Under the pieces are notes generated by a model. That model saw nothing but the letters and a program-made list of their open reading frames with translations, searched no databases and was not told the DNA's origin. From NCBI GenBank assembly GCA_944474755.1, contig OX104120.1, forward strand, positions 38,048,067 to 38,112,066: a DNA stretch of 64,000 nt, given 5' to 3'. The position numbers were made by a program, and so were the translations under genes. The DNA comes from Limnoperna fortunei. Lineage: Eukaryota > Mollusca > Bivalvia > Mytilida > Modiolidae. Positions 1 to 12,310 of the stretch are shown here, in pieces. The first letter of the stretch is position 1; every line of letters begins with the position of its first letter.

Positions 1-2074
1 CGAATACCCCAAAATCGACTCCAATTTTCTTATTGTTGTACATTGTGTGTGTGTGTGTTTTTTTTTAAAGGTCTTTCCCACTACAGTGGAAAGTCTTCTT
101 ACCTTTCTTCTGATTATTATTTTTTTTCTTCTTTCGCAGAGGTTTGCCAAAAAGTGTCTCGACATATCATTTCGGTACTTGGTACCATTAATCGGTCATA
201 TCCGGAGATGACATGGCTCATGCTTTTAGACCGATCTATTTTTAGTAACAGAGTTATCTGCCCTAACACGAAAAGATAAACTCAGAAACCGTAACCGATT
301 CTCAAAATCTGAAGAGTACAAAATGTATGCTGCCTTATGGCGATGATTTAACATGCACATTTTTTTCTTCCAATCAACTTCATGTTTACGTGTTTTTGAC
401 CTGAAAAATGTCGCAATGCGTCAAAATTTTTTTCTCGAAAACCGTAGGTCCTAGACACTTGGGACCACCACCATTGATCCTAAGTGACATATATTACATT
501 TAAATATGTCAAGGACAAAGGTCAAAAGTCAAGGTCAAAGGTCACCATAGGTCTTATTAGCACTATATCTCAAAAACCATAAAAGATAGAAGCAGACAAT
601 AAATAGGAAAATTACTCCTCTTATTGAGACATTCATTTGGTACACTGGTCCGAAGCTGTGCGATGAACCGTTTTCGAGTTACAGCCCTTGACGCGTTTCG
701 GTTTATCGGTTTTTTAGTTAAAACTTGAAAACGGTTAGATAATATAACAAACATATAGGGTTTAACATGATCAGTAGGAAAAGAGCTTGTTTTGAGCCAA
801 AGGTCAAAGGTCATAGGTCAAGGTCATACAATAGCAAATAGGTGACCGTTATAAAAAGTCCTTAGCAACCATATATTTTTAGAATCAGAATGATGTACTT
901 TACTGCAATATATCATTTCATGACCGGAAGTGGCCTTTTGTCCTTAGCAACGGAATGAAAGTCCTTAAAAACCATTTATTTTGTTGCTTGGGACCACTTT
1001 CTTTACTCAAATAACTCATTTTTATGACTGGAAGTGACATTTTGTGCTATAGCAAGACATAAAATCCCGTAGCATCACCTAAATTTTCTGACTTTAGAGG
1101 AACAGTGGGAAAGACCTTCTCATTTGTTCTCAGAACAAATGGCGGTTTAATTTTTTGTTTTTTTTTTTTTTTGTTTTTGTGTGGTTTGTTTTTGTTTTGT
1201 TTTGTTTGTTTTATTTTTGTTTTTGTTTTCGGGGTTTTGGAATGGCGGACAATTCTTTATTTTTTGGTGAGTTTTGCGGGACTGGTTTCAGGAGTAACAT
1301 GTTTTGGCTGGCTGGCTCGCTGGTTTCAGGAAAATATTATCTTTCAGGGCTATCAGGAAACAACGTTAAAGGGTTGTCAATATTGTAAAAATTGAGTCTT
1401 TTTGTAAACTTTTCAAGAACAGCGTTTTAAACATGGTGTTTACAAACTTTTAAAATAACTAAAATGTATTTTATTGTATAACTGAGTATAATCACCATAT
1501 AAGCATTACTCACCTGGGATGTTATTTATGAATGTTGTTAATAAGTGTATGATGCTGAAGAATAACATAATATGACTTTGCTGATGAATGTTGTTTAAAA
1601 TATATGTAAACTGTTACACATAAAACCAATCTTTTGCCACATCTACATGTATGAAATTCAAAACAGTGCAAAGATACGGTATTTAAACCTACTGTCAGGT
1701 TTGTATCTAATACATATTGAGATAAGTATGGAGATTGTGACAGAATGCTTAAAAGTCCACGGTATTTTGATACTTTGGCTTCGGTAATTCTGAAAACTGA
1801 CATTTAATCGATAGTCACGAACCTACATACAAAGATAGTACGAGTGAACATATTCATTTTCATGGTGCTTTAAAAAAAATCATAAAACATTATGCATCAA
1901 GATTGTTTTTTATTTGCTCAACTTCACATTACAAAAGAAAATTAGACAACCCGACAATTTTAAAAATATAATAATAGTATGATTTTAAATTATGTCCATG
2001 CAGACAAGGCTTCTAACAACAATGTGTTTGTATGTAAATAAAATCACTACGAATGACTAATTAAAAAGCGAGGC
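1..2074. other. Intergenic or upstream-intron DNA, repeat-derived, no exon recognised
   Basis: No exon could be supported here. Around 480-830 the sequence is rich in GGTCAAAGGTCA-like direct repeats, typical of dispersed invertebrate repeats. Positions 1150-1230 are a T/G low-complexity run. If MARS1 continues upstream, its N-terminal half (GST-like and HIGH-motif domains) lies before position 1 and this stretch is part of the intron before the exon at 4116. A pyrimidine-rich AG near 139 looks like a splice acceptor, but the sequence after it does not resemble MARS1. Confidence 0.5.
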
Positions 2075-2765
2075 ATCAATGATAACTCTGGTAATTCCAC
2101 ATACAAACGTAATACATTTGACAAAGATGAAGACATGGCTAACCATAAGTCCTTCATGACTTCTTTGAATATTCATTACGACAAAAAGTCTAAAGACTTA
2201 CCATACTTGTATTGGATTCCAAAATTACATAAAAACCCTTACAATTAAAAGAGTTGTCAAAACGGTCGAATAAAATATATTCTGCAGTAAAAGAAGGACA
2301 GAAACAATATTTTGAAACTATTTTTTCACGAAGTAATATTAATCATATGTGGATTCTTAAAAATTTTGGAAAATTATAAATGAAGATCGATATCTAAAAT
2401 TTCATCTGTTATAACTTTTGATTTTTCAACTCATACCACCTTGCCTCACGCAAAATTAAAAACCCGTATTAAAGAAATCATACATAACGCCTTTGCTTCC
2501 ACAAATGTCTACAAATATGTAGTTTTAGGTTACAGCAATACTTTTTTTCTACTAAAAAATAAAAGGCAAAGTATGCTACAGCGAGGAACATGTTTATAGT
2601 ATGCTTGAGTTTCTGATCGACAACACAATTTTAACTTTTTGAAGATGCGTTTTGCAGCAGGCAATCGGAATTCGAATCTGTGCCCCACTCCTTGCCAATT
2701 TGTTCATGCACATATAGATATATTGATGATGCCATTTCAATTATAAATTTTCTCACTTATACTGA
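2075..2765 (+). pseudogene. Decayed Penelope-like element reverse transcriptase fragment
   Basis: Broken reading frames give a series of short matches to Penelope-like element (PLE) reverse transcriptases, in the family order. LPYLYWIPKLHKNPY is the conserved block just upstream of the palm. It is followed by VITFDFST and TTLPHAKLK (palm motif A region), then by EFLIDN, QQAIGI and CAPLLANLF (motif B region) and YIDDAISII (the YxDD catalytic motif C, near 2717-2745). Several stop codons and frameshifts separate the blocks, so this is a fossil. No GIY-YIG endonuclease domain was seen. PLEs are relevant to this window because they are known carriers of hammerhead ribozymes, and hammerhead-like sequences occur at 33884 and 47654. 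Assignment rests on motif recognition, not a search. Confidence 0.7.
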
Positions 2766-2826
2766 TTTTTGCAAACGTCACAAATATCTTCTGGATAAAC
2801 TTATAAACCAAGGTTTCAAGAAACAA

Positions 2827-3090
2827 TAAGTGAATGCGTGAGCTAATGCTCATTAGTGATACCACGCCAAAAATTATTCGGTAAACAGGAATGAGATGAC
2901 AAAGGAGCATGAAATCGCTATACACCATATGGTACAATAGGATAAAAATAAGCAGTATGCAAAATATCAGGCTTCTGCATGCTATAGTTGATTAGTAAAC
3001 TGCGAATTAAATTCTTGTTACAAACGGACGGACGAAAGGATGGACAAGGGTAAAACAGTATACTCCTGTTCTTCGAAGCGGGGTTATATG
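2827..3090 (+). repeat. Dispersed repeat R1, copy 1
   Basis: Shares long blocks with 12170-12310 in the same orientation: the AGTGATACC block, GGTAAACAGGAA, and a 20-bp-plus block beginning GCATGAAATCGCTATACACC. It shares others, such as CTTCGAAGCGGGG, with 24040-24300 in reverse orientation. Unknown non-coding mobile repeat. Confidence 0.65.
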
Positions 3091-4115
3091 ATTAGTCTGC
3101 GCCGTTAATAAGGTTTACTATAGACACCATTTCCATGTTGAAAAATATCTCGTTTGAAAATATGATTGCAGATAGTTTCCCCAATGTTTGAATTAAGTAC
3201 ACAGTGAGTGTGTTGAGATAATTATTGGATATTTACTACTGACTAGTGGTATATGATACTGTCAATTTTCATAAACAAACCAACTCACATACTACAGTAA
3301 TAGAAGTGAGAGGTTTGCCATTCCATAAAACCTGGTTTAACCCACCATTTCTTTTGAAATGCCTGTACCAAATCAGGACCATTGCTGTAGGTGCCATATT
3401 TTTGTTTGTTTGTTCTAAAGTTTGTCAGTTTCTTGCACTGATTTGTGGACTATCTTTTTCCCGTTTCCTTGGTGTTCGGTATTTTGTTAATACCGTCATT
3501 CATTAAAAAAACTATAAAAAATAATAATATAATGTGACTCCCTATCCCAGAGTTTCAGAAAAGGTGGAAGAGACTCTTGCATTTTTTATGGACCACAAAT
3601 TTTTTCAAATAATTTTAATGCAAAATCTTGAAATGCCGAATAATATAATATAATGAAAACGTCTTCATGGCTTTCAAATTAATTAAAAAATAAAAAGAAA
3701 CATATTTCCTGTCAAATGTTTCATCTCGTTAATCTCTAATGTGATCAATCACCAAGCAAAAACCCGGGTCACCCACAATTATTAGATATTTATTTTCTTG
3801 AATGTTCCTAATGGCTAAATTTTAGGAAATGATTTGAATCTTGAATCTGATATACATATATTTTTCTGTTAAATGGGTTATTTATTATTGTGTTCAGACT
3901 CTGTTTTTAAAAATGACAATAATTTGAGATGTAATCTGGAAGTATTTAACATGTATTGTAATAAATATAAAAATAATACATTATAGTCTGCTGAAATTGG
4001 ACTTGTCATTTAGCTTTGGTTCATTTCAGTCAGTGATTACTAATTTAAATATATATATTCGTATTTTTCATTTATTACTGATTTATTTAGTTTTTTCTTT
4101 GGATTTAATTTTTAG
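3091..4115. other. Intronic or upstream AT-rich DNA
   Basis: No gene supported. A stretch at about 3320-3500 resembles a widespread mussel repeat I recall (AAATGCCTGTACCAA-type wording), probably the 3' end of a retrotransposon. The rest is AT-rich sequence leading into a good polypyrimidine-AG acceptor at 4115. Confidence 0.35.
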
Positions 4116-4302
4116 GTTTGTTGTGGACAGATTTGTAGAAGGAACCTGCCCCATTTGTCTTTATGACGATGCCCGTGGAGACCAGTGTGATAAATGTGGC
4201 AAGTTGATTAATGCAATAGAACTAGACAATCCCAAATGTAAACTGTGTAAGGCCACACCCAGAGTCAGGTCCACAGAACACCTCTTTTTAGATCTGCAAA
4301 AG
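4116..4302 (+). CDS. MARS1: MARS1 window exon 1: zinc-binding connective insert
   Basis: The acceptor TTTTTAG ends at 4115 and the donor AAG|GTAACT follows 4302. The exon starts with the third base of a codon and ends in phase 0. Translation begins [14 protein letters not shown] and contains [15 protein letters not shown] and [10 protein letters not shown], so three CxxC pairs are visible. These are the cysteine knuckles of the connective peptide inserted in the catalytic Rossmann fold of class I MetRS, which bind structural zinc in this family. Identity with animal MARS1 is very high here (the [14 protein letters not shown] block is nearly invariant). The upstream exon carrying the end of the preceding catalytic segment is not in the window. 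Confidence 0.95.
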
Positions 4303-5241
4303 GTAACTTATATTATTTTATTAAATGTATATGGTTTTCTTCAAAATAGGTGTGAACTAGTAAACTATAATAGGGTATAGTTATAATATGCTATTCTTTC
4401 AGCAAATAATATTATACGTGACAACTGCACCTTACGTGCATCAAATGTTTCGAGTCAACAACTGTTGTGATTAGTAAATACTTGTGCTATTAGAATAGAA
4501 ATAAGTCATCAGACTATTTTATTCAATGAACTAATTCTAAATAGAAACTAAACAATATTTGAAAAAAAATGAAATAATAAACTATAGACCATTTCCAGAT
4601 TTTCTTGATTTGTACGTTAACATCATCAATAATAAAACAGTGGCTATGCCATTGCAAACAGTCACCGGTACTACATGTCGGTGAAAAAAGAAAACTAATA
4701 AATCTTGGAGAAACAAATGCAAATTTCTAGACATTATGTAATACCATCTTAAAAACCATGCTGATACAAAGACTTACTTTAGATTAAACTTGTATTATTC
4801 ATTCAGGAAGTTAAGCAACAATCAATCTTCCATATCTGGGATTAGACTGGATGAGCCTATACCTCTGTATCTACATAGTTTAATATGTAAAAGTGACATT
4901 TTTTGTCTTAAAAAATTATAAAAATGTATGGCTGTCATAAATTTTTCCCTCAATATGCGTTCATTAGTTTGTTACGGGATATGCTATGCAGATTCTTCTT
5001 AAAACTGAACAAATGTAATCTAGATTGGTAATGTATTATATGATTGCTGCATGTATACAGCCTTTTATTTCTTCTTCCCCTGTAACGGACACTATGCCAC
5101 AAGCACTACTGATAGTGATAGTTGCACTAGTAGGTTTAAAGATATGACATAACAGAATATTAGCATCATTATTTACAAGTGTTACCACACTGATTTCTGT
5201 TGTATGAACGTTAAAAATACACATGACTCTTTATTTTGTAG

Positions 5242-5412
5242 GTTGAGCCTCAGCTTCGAGAACACCTGGATAAAGTGATCAAGTCTGGTACGTGGACAAA
5301 CAATGCTAAAGTAATCACCAACTCCTGGATACAGGATGGATTGAAACCCCTCTGCATTAGTAGAGATCTGAAATGGGGCATACAAGTGCCATTGGAGGGA
5401 TATACAGATAAG
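5242..5412 (+). CDS. MARS1: MARS1 window exon 2: catalytic core after the insert
   Basis: The acceptor TTTTGTAG ends at 5241 and the donor AAG|GTACTT follows 5412. It is 171 bp and phase 0 at both ends (57 codons). Translation starts VEPQLREHLDKVIKSG and ends WGIQVPLEGYTDK. The block DGLKPLCISRDLKWG is the family's signature for the segment after the zinc insert, where DLKWG sits near the active site. It continues directly from exon 1 and into exon 3 with no missing residues. Confidence 0.95.
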
Positions 5413-6485
5413 GTACTTTTATTGACTTTCTGTATTTTGGTAGGGGATCAAACATAACACAAATAATTACACCAGCTGAAGGTTTTGCATAATATGTGAT
5501 CAAATTAAAAACAGATATGTATTCATTTATGTTTTAAATTCCAAATCATTTCCAATAATCTATATTTTTGAATTTAGAAATGTCTCAGAACAAATATGTA
5601 AGAAGATGTACCCTCCATGAGTAATAGGTGCGGCAAAAATATGCTTATTTCTACAATTAATAAAAACATGTATAAAGTGTACAAATAGTGTCATTACCTT
5701 ATTGTGATTTAACAATAAACTTACACGTTATGATTACAAAAGTTAAAGTAAATATAGGTTCATTCATTCTACGGAAAGAATAATAGGACTTACTGCTACT
5801 AAAAAGAACCTACATAAATTTAAACGATCTTGAAATATAACCTCTTAACAATATTTGTAATTTGTCTTCATAAGTTAACAAATTTGAAAGAAAACTATTT
5901 TGATATTAACTGAAACAGGGAAGCTCAAATTGTGGAAAATTATGACTTTATTACATTGATCGTTCTCTTTTATTATATTAAAAATTTAATATGTCACAAT
6001 AACAAAATGGTCATAAAACAGGACTTTCAGCAATATAAATCACCTTAACCACTGACCTTTTGATCTTGCATAAAAAACTGATCAGTGTTAGGATTAACAA
6101 TTTTATATACATGATAATTTTAAAATGGCAAAAATTGGATTTTACCTTGATCTCAAACATTGTGACCTTGAACATCAGGGCGTAGTCGGTGTACTACTAT
6201 TGTAATGTATGATCTAATTTCTCTTGCAATAAAGTTTCATGGCAGGGCAGATTCTGCTAGAAGGAGTGATTAGCATGTGCAGCATAATACTTTTTTCTTA
6301 ATTCCTAATACTTCTTGTATAGGTAATATAATGATAATATATTGCTTATGCTTTGGAAGGAACTTCAAAGGATGGGATGGGTACAGTTTTACTGTTTTAT
6401 ATACAAGAATACAGATTAATGACTCCTCAACAATATACAATTAGTTGCATGGATATTGCTTTAATTCTGTTGGCTTAAAGTTACC
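5413..6485 (+). other. MARS1 intron 2, first part, nothing recognised
   Basis: Plain AT-rich intron sequence. No exon, RNA gene or repeat family was recognised before the SINE that starts near 6489. Confidence 0.5.
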
Positions 6486-6488
6486 TAT

Positions 6489-6760
6489 TCTGTAAATGTG
6501 GCGGAGGGGTCTCGGTGACAAAGTAGTTAATGTAGTTCGTCAACTTTTAATTATGTGGTCTGTCAACACTGAGATTGCAGGTTCAATTCTCACTGCAGGC
6601 AGAGTGTACTCGACACCAATCTTAATTGACAAGGATTGCCAGTTTTCCTACCGCAGGTCGGAGGTTTTCACCGGGTACTCCGGCTTCCTCTTACAATAAA
6701 ACTGGAGGCCATGATATAGCTAAAAGTGTCGTTAAACACCATCAAACAAACAAACAAATG
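6489..6760 (+). mobile_element. tRNA-derived SINE, family A, near full length
   Basis: The head is tRNA-like (GGTCTCGGTGACAAAG, then GGTTCAATTCTC as a B box). It is followed by the conserved body (ATTGACAAGGATTGCCAGTT, CGGGTACTCCGGCTTCCTC) and the tail GTCGTTAAACACC with (CAAA)n at 6742-6757. The same body recurs at 9742, 27712, 28636, 31125, 41968 (reverse), 44292 and 63348. It lies in MARS1 intron 2 in the sense orientation. Confidence 0.85.
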
Positions 6761-9153
6761 TGGTGGAAGCATTGCCTGCAAGACATCTTCCACACATTTT
6801 TGTAGTGTACCAGAGTTGTTATGAATCGTCGACATATAAATATTCCAGTCAATATTACACTAAGCGTAGGGTAAAATACTCAATTTTATTTTGCATTGTT
6901 TAACTCAAACCATAATCACCCCCATCTTTTTTATGTTGTTTCTGTGAATTTATTGTCTGTAATACACATGTGCCACATGCATTTCTAAATTTGACTATTT
7001 TACTGCAATGGTATATTTACTTCTAGAAATTTATTTACAATATTTTGCCGTCAATTTTTTTCAAAACCAAAATTGGAAAAGCTAAATAGAAGATAACACA
7101 AGACGCTTTCAGACACTTATATCTTGTATTATTTTGAATTTCGATTCTTTACTATTTACATGTTCCCTGTAAAGTAAGATAAAAGAAAATATGTGGACGA
7201 TCAACCATAACACGCACAAAGCGTTTGACACCAGCTGAGCCTGTGGTGACAATGTTTATCTGTAAATTATGTATAACGTCAACCCTTCTGTGTTTGTGAC
7301 AAAAAAGAACTCCATTAATTACTTCATGGTCATATTTCTAGTCATATTAGTTATAGTTTCCAATTTAGATACACTGTTACCAAAAAAATTACTAAAAACA
7401 ATATTTTGAAGCCAATCGAAATTTAAAAATTGCAAATGGCGACATTGGCAAAGCCCAGCACAACCCCCTAGACATTCATGAAGGTCGATAGTGATCCGCT
7501 GTGAAAATCCTTTGTCAATATCTGTTTTAGTTATTGAGACATTGCTATTTATAATAAATTTCATCGACCTAGGAGAGACAACTCTTTCAATACATATGAC
7601 ATTTGAAGTCTTTTAATGGAACTATGTTTAGGTCAAGGTATTAGTTATGTATCTCTTATGGTTAAGGAGAACAGGAGATGTACCCACAACATAATATATT
7701 AGAAGATGACTTGGACCTTGTCACCACTTTCAAGGTAGTGAAGATGTCAATATATGTTATTACTACTGAGATATGGCTATTTACAAGAAATGACACAAAA
7801 TTTAAAAGTGTCAGTCCAGTACATCTATGCTACGTCTTTACTAGATTTTGTCAGTAGAAGTCAACAAGTTCTTTCACTAAGTTGTTCCTATTTTCCTAGT
7901 TAGTTTACTGATTGGTAACATGTTTTATCATGAATATAGCTAAAATATTGTTGCTAATTTGAAATATTAAGCAACTATTTAGTACGTAAATCAAAACATT
8001 TTTACATTTAATACTTAGCAAGATTAACTTTTATGAACTGATATACTACATTGTAGTACATGTATGTCAGTAATATGCTTCTCTAGTAGTTCTCTTAAAT
8101 AAGTTACTTATTATGGAACTACTTTGATAAATATTTTTCTTTCTAACTGTTGATTGCCTGGAACTTTGTTGTAATTTTTGATTTCATATAATATCTCATC
8201 CTAAAACCAGCTGGCACAAAAGTTTGAAATAAAATCATTCAATTATTATACTATAATACTAACCAATCGGCAAGCACATGCTGCCTACAATATAAAATAT
8301 AAACATGATCATTAAGTACGCATATTTATATATGTAGGTCAACCAATATTGTATAATACTAACTTCAATAAATATTTCTATAGAAATGCATTGAAATTTG
8401 ATGACAGAAATTCTTTTTTGTCTGTTTCAATCACGCATCATGTATTTAAAAACATTTTAATATAAATATTTTTGAAAAGATTTCTCCTATAAACAATTTT
8501 GACGTCAGATGATGCATATTGCATAACATCAGTGTAGGTCCATGTATTTTCACCAAGAGGAGTTTAGTTTTTTGGTATAAAAATAAATTTAAAAAACGAT
8601 TGATTTGTCTTGACAGATTTAAGCTCCCATTGATTAAACTTCATACATATTAACAGCTATTGTATTCAAATAATGGGAAGACCCTCACCAACAACAACAT
8701 AAATTCATTAAAGGTTTCATTTGGTCTAGTATAAATGTACCGTGAACCTATCACCTAGACAGTAACGATTTCACCTTGTCACTAGAAAGGTTAAAGTAAT
8801 TACCCAATGGGCAATCAGAATTCATTTCAACAGATCTTAAATGTTCCGTGAATCAATCACCTAGACAATGACAAGTTTTCACCTGTGGCACTTGCAACCA
8901 TCTGCATATTGCTACTGGCAGATCCAGTTTTTGTCATAAAAGAGGCCTTATAAAGGGGCCCACTCTGAACACAGCATATTATTCAGTTACAACTTGCATG
9001 CATATAGCTGACTGGAGTCATTATAATCAATACACTATAACTACTCAGATTATATTCTAACCGGTATTCTTTAATTGTTAACACTAGCAATGATTTGCTA
9101 CATTCAAATAAGTTATAATTACTTCTATATTGACTAATAAACTATTTTAACAG
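6761..9153 (+). other. MARS1 intron 2, remainder
   Basis: AT-rich intron. The only structure seen is a diverged direct repeat at about 8735-8790 and 8838-8895, sharing CACCTAGACA plus CCGTGAA-type blocks. No exon recognised. Confidence 0.45.
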
Positions 9154-9249
9154 GTTTTCTATGCATGGTTTGATGTAATGATTGGCTACATATCAACTAC
9201 TGCTAATTATACTGACCAATGGGAAAAATGGTGGAAAAATCCAGAACAG
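9154..9249 (+). CDS. MARS1: MARS1 window exon 3: catalytic core, FYAWFD block
   Basis: The acceptor TTTAACAG ends at 9153 and the donor CAG|GTACTA follows 9249. It is 96 bp and phase 0 at both ends. Translation is 32 residues, including [14 protein letters not shown] and [13 protein letters not shown]. The WFD(A)xIGY block is part of the methionine/adenylate pocket of MetRS and WWKNPEQ is typical of animal cytosolic enzymes. The family usually has A after WFD; V here is a mild substitution. Confidence 0.95.
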
Positions 9250-10950
9250 GTACTATGCTAAGAAAAAGCATGTACATCTGTACTTAATTTCAGAAGAATT
9301 ACAATCTACCATGTGTTGCCATTTTAGCAGACTATCAGTTATAAGTTATTGGTTATTTCCCTTGTTAATTTCAAGACAAATCCGTAAAGTGCATGTATTT
9401 AAAATCGATATTTGATAATTTTTGAATATGTTTAAATATTTATGTTATTTAAAACAAGTAAGTTAGACAATGAATAGACTCCATTTTGAAAACTGGTTTC
9501 AATATCCCCTTTCCCAGAGAATACGGTCTGATATCCCCGTCTTGATTAACCAATCATATTTGTAGAGATTCACTGGATACATGACTTCAACAGAATATAC
9601 TCATTTCCATTTCAAAGATGTCTTCACACACACTTTCAATACACATTGAACCTTTTTCTCCCTGGATGGTTCTAAAGAATACAAGAATTTTTCAAGAACA
9701 CTTGATTTTAATTAAATATGGTCTGTGTACTTGCTGTTGGAATCTTGGGTACTATGGCTTCCTCCACGAATTAAAACTGAACGCTATAAAATTTATAAAA
9801 GTGGCGTTAAACACTATTCAAACAAACAAAGTAAATGGTTATCTTGCAAACTTGTTAAAGGTATAACGTAGTCAATAGTGGTTACTTATGTACAATGTTT
9901 CGTCTGTAAGCTCCAGAATGAATTAAGAAATAATTCACAAAGGCCATTTATGTCGTATTATTTTATCCCGAGCGAAAGCAAATAGTCATCCCGTTGTAAA
10001 ACTATCATAAGTCACAGCCTTCGTGAATGATTTCTATTCTAATAAGACAATTACGGTACATTTATATTTACGTACCGATAGAAAACATCATTTTCCCCAT
10101 AAACTGGCTGTTCCGTCAATGCAACACACGTTGTAATATAATAGCAACGGATAATTATAGCGCGTGTCGCTATTAATAACATTAATACGTCATATGCAAT
10201 AGCTTTCCGGTGGGAGTTTTGTAATTGGAACAGCCGTTTAAAACCCGCCCTCCTCGTTGCGTGTTCCTCGTGTATAAATCATTTTTTAAAAACAGTTGTG
10301 GTATCAAATCATTTAAAGCAAGTCATACTATAATTAGGTCTTAAAAAGCGGTAAAAATTTTCTGAGATCTTAAAAGATAAACATTTGGTAAATTTTTAAA
10401 CAATTTAGTATTTTTACAAGTATTTCATTAGAAATTGCATGCATGTTAAAGTAGGATTGTCTCAAAATGTTCAAACTTGTGATTAAAGGAATTGGTCAAG
10501 CATATGTATGGACGATATTTTTTTTTATGTTGAATGATAGTAAATTTATAAATTTCTTAACCCATTAGAAAGGTATGCAAATAACAGAATTGCTAGTATT
10601 TTCAACTTAATGGCCAAAACATATACCGTTCTACCTTATGAAAATGTCATGTGGATGATCATAGATTTATAGTAATGTTGTTTGCGATTACCTAGTTGCA
10701 TAGACAACATGTCTTCTTACAATAAATAAATTTTAGGATGGAGAATGTCTCCATACATTTATTCTCTTGTTTAAATGATGCATTTGTAATAACCCTTCAA
10801 AAGTAGCAACTAATAGCCAACACCGGGTATTTAAGAAATGACCAATAAACTTCCGTCTTCTGATCATCTTTTCGAATTGCCTATTAATATGTTGCACTGA
10901 ACAACGAGTGAGCACATAACAATTAATGTATACTTTTGCTCTATTTACAG
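9250..10950 (+). other. MARS1 intron 3 with a SINE tail fragment
   Basis: Positions 9742-9832 hold the 3' part of SINE family A (CTTGGGTACTATGGCTTCC, then GTGGCGTTAAACAC and CAAACAAACAAA). The rest is AT-rich. Around 10081-10265 the blocks GGCTGTTCC and GGAACAGCC face each other, possibly the ends of a small fold-back element. Confidence 0.6.
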
Positions 10951-11068
10951 GTGGAGCTTTACAACTTCATGGGCAAGGATAATATTCCATTCCATTCTGT
11001 GATTTTCCCCAGTATATTGTTAGGAGCAAATGACAACTACTGTGTGGTCAATCACATCATATCTACAG
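10951..11068 (+). CDS. MARS1: MARS1 window exon 4: catalytic core
   Basis: The acceptor TATTTACAG ends at 10950 and the donor ACAG|GTACCA follows 11068. It is 118 bp, begins in phase 0 and ends with one base of a split codon (G, completed to GAG by exon 5). Translation starts [16 protein letters not shown] and continues with [14 protein letters not shown]. The block [11 protein letters not shown] is a class I MetRS hallmark that borders the active site (FxGKDxxxFHxxxxP). Conservation is strong and uninterrupted. Confidence 0.95.
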
Positions 11069-11808
11069 GTACCATATTTTTCATTTTATAGTTTGACATT
11101 TTTTAGTGTAAATGGAATCCCTGAGTTAGACCTGTAGTAAATATGTAGACTTATTGCAGAATATATGGTATTTTTTAAACTTTAAATATGTTTTCCACTT
11201 TGAGATGAATTTATATATAAATAATTTATCAAAAGTTTAAAACCTTTTAGTAAATCCCATCCAATTACCACAACCACCTAGATTTCAGAATTTTCTAAAG
11301 TACATGCATGCATTAGTACTCCTAGATTTAAAGGGATGGTGAATTTGGACAAAATGAATGGGTAAATACTCCTCTTATCCTGGGCCTTGTATATATTGTT
11401 GAGTTATTGGTATCCTGCTTGCATAGTACTCTAGAGATTGTTTTTATCCCTGTTATGTCAAATGAAAGATAAAATTGCTACTGCCTCCTTGTTTGACACA
11501 AAGCAAACAGTTTCTCCTGTTTTCTATCACTATTTAAATCCATATTGGTGCAGTCCAAAGAAAACACTGATGGACTTGTTCTCATATGCCAAATTTTACT
11601 GCTTTAATAATAAACAAAGTGTGAGGGTACGATTATTCTTTCAGTTGTTCTCACTATAGACACATTGTTCACCTACTGTTCACGATTTAGATCTCACTCA
11701 AAATAGAAATCTAAGATTAAATTATGAAAAATTATATTTTTGTTTTTGCCTAACAGCTATATAGTAAAATGGCGCACTCATTGGTAAGACTAAGTTTGTT
11801 TTTTTTAG

Positions 11809-11942
11809 AGTTCTTAAACTATGAGGATGGTAAATTCTCCAAGAGTCGTGGAATAGGTGTGTTTGGGGACCAAGCTAAAGAAACAGGGATACCAGCTGAT
11901 GTGTTTAGATTCTATCTATTGTATTTTCGTCCAGAGTCAAAG
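11809..11942 (+). CDS. MARS1: MARS1 window exon 5: KMSKS-type loop
   Basis: The acceptor TTTTTTTTAG ends at 11808 and the donor AAG|GTGATT follows 11942. It begins in phase 1, since G from exon 4 plus AG makes Glu. Translation [20 protein letters not shown] contains KFSKS, the form of the class I synthetase KMSKS signature used by cytosolic MetRS to stabilise the transition state of amino-acid activation. It is followed by [14 protein letters not shown], the link into the helical domain. A long T-rich tract before the acceptor makes the start clear. Confidence 0.96.
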
Positions 11943-12169
11943 GTGATTATGTTGAAATATCATTTCTCAAAAGAAGTAGTGCATATTGCCTTCTGTTCCT
12001 GTTTAAGTTGGACCAGAAGCATAAAGATTACCTCTCGGAGCTTTTTATGTTTCCTGAAAGTGCCATCCATTTGCATCAGTCGTATGCATAGTTACCATCC
12101 TATTGGTCGTCCGTTAATTTATAAATGATAAATGTAACTCCTGTTAGCTGATGCCAAAAATAGTGACGA

Positions 12170-12310
12170 AAGCCTAATGCTCACTAGTGATACCCCGATT
12201 TGACACAAATTTTGCACGTACGTCAACTATGTGTAAACATCTAAGTATTCGGTAAACAGGAAGTAGATGACCAAGCAGCATGAAATCGCTATACACCGTA
12301 TGGCACAATA
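12170..12310 (+). repeat. Dispersed repeat R1, copy 2
   Basis: Same blocks as 2827-2950 (CTAATGCTCACTAGTGATAC, CGGTAAACAGGAAGTAGATG, GCATGAAATCGCTATACACC). Direct orientation relative to copy 1. Confidence 0.7.

Noticed and set aside
43..279. Open frame after an AG acceptor-like site near 139, considered as an upstream MARS1 exon
   Set aside because: The peptide (EVCQKVSRHIISVLG...) does not match the expected MetRS segment before FVVDRFVEG, and the frame starts in GT/T low complexity.
1105..1395. Two overlapping open frames
   Set aside because: Driven by a T/G low-complexity run; no motif.
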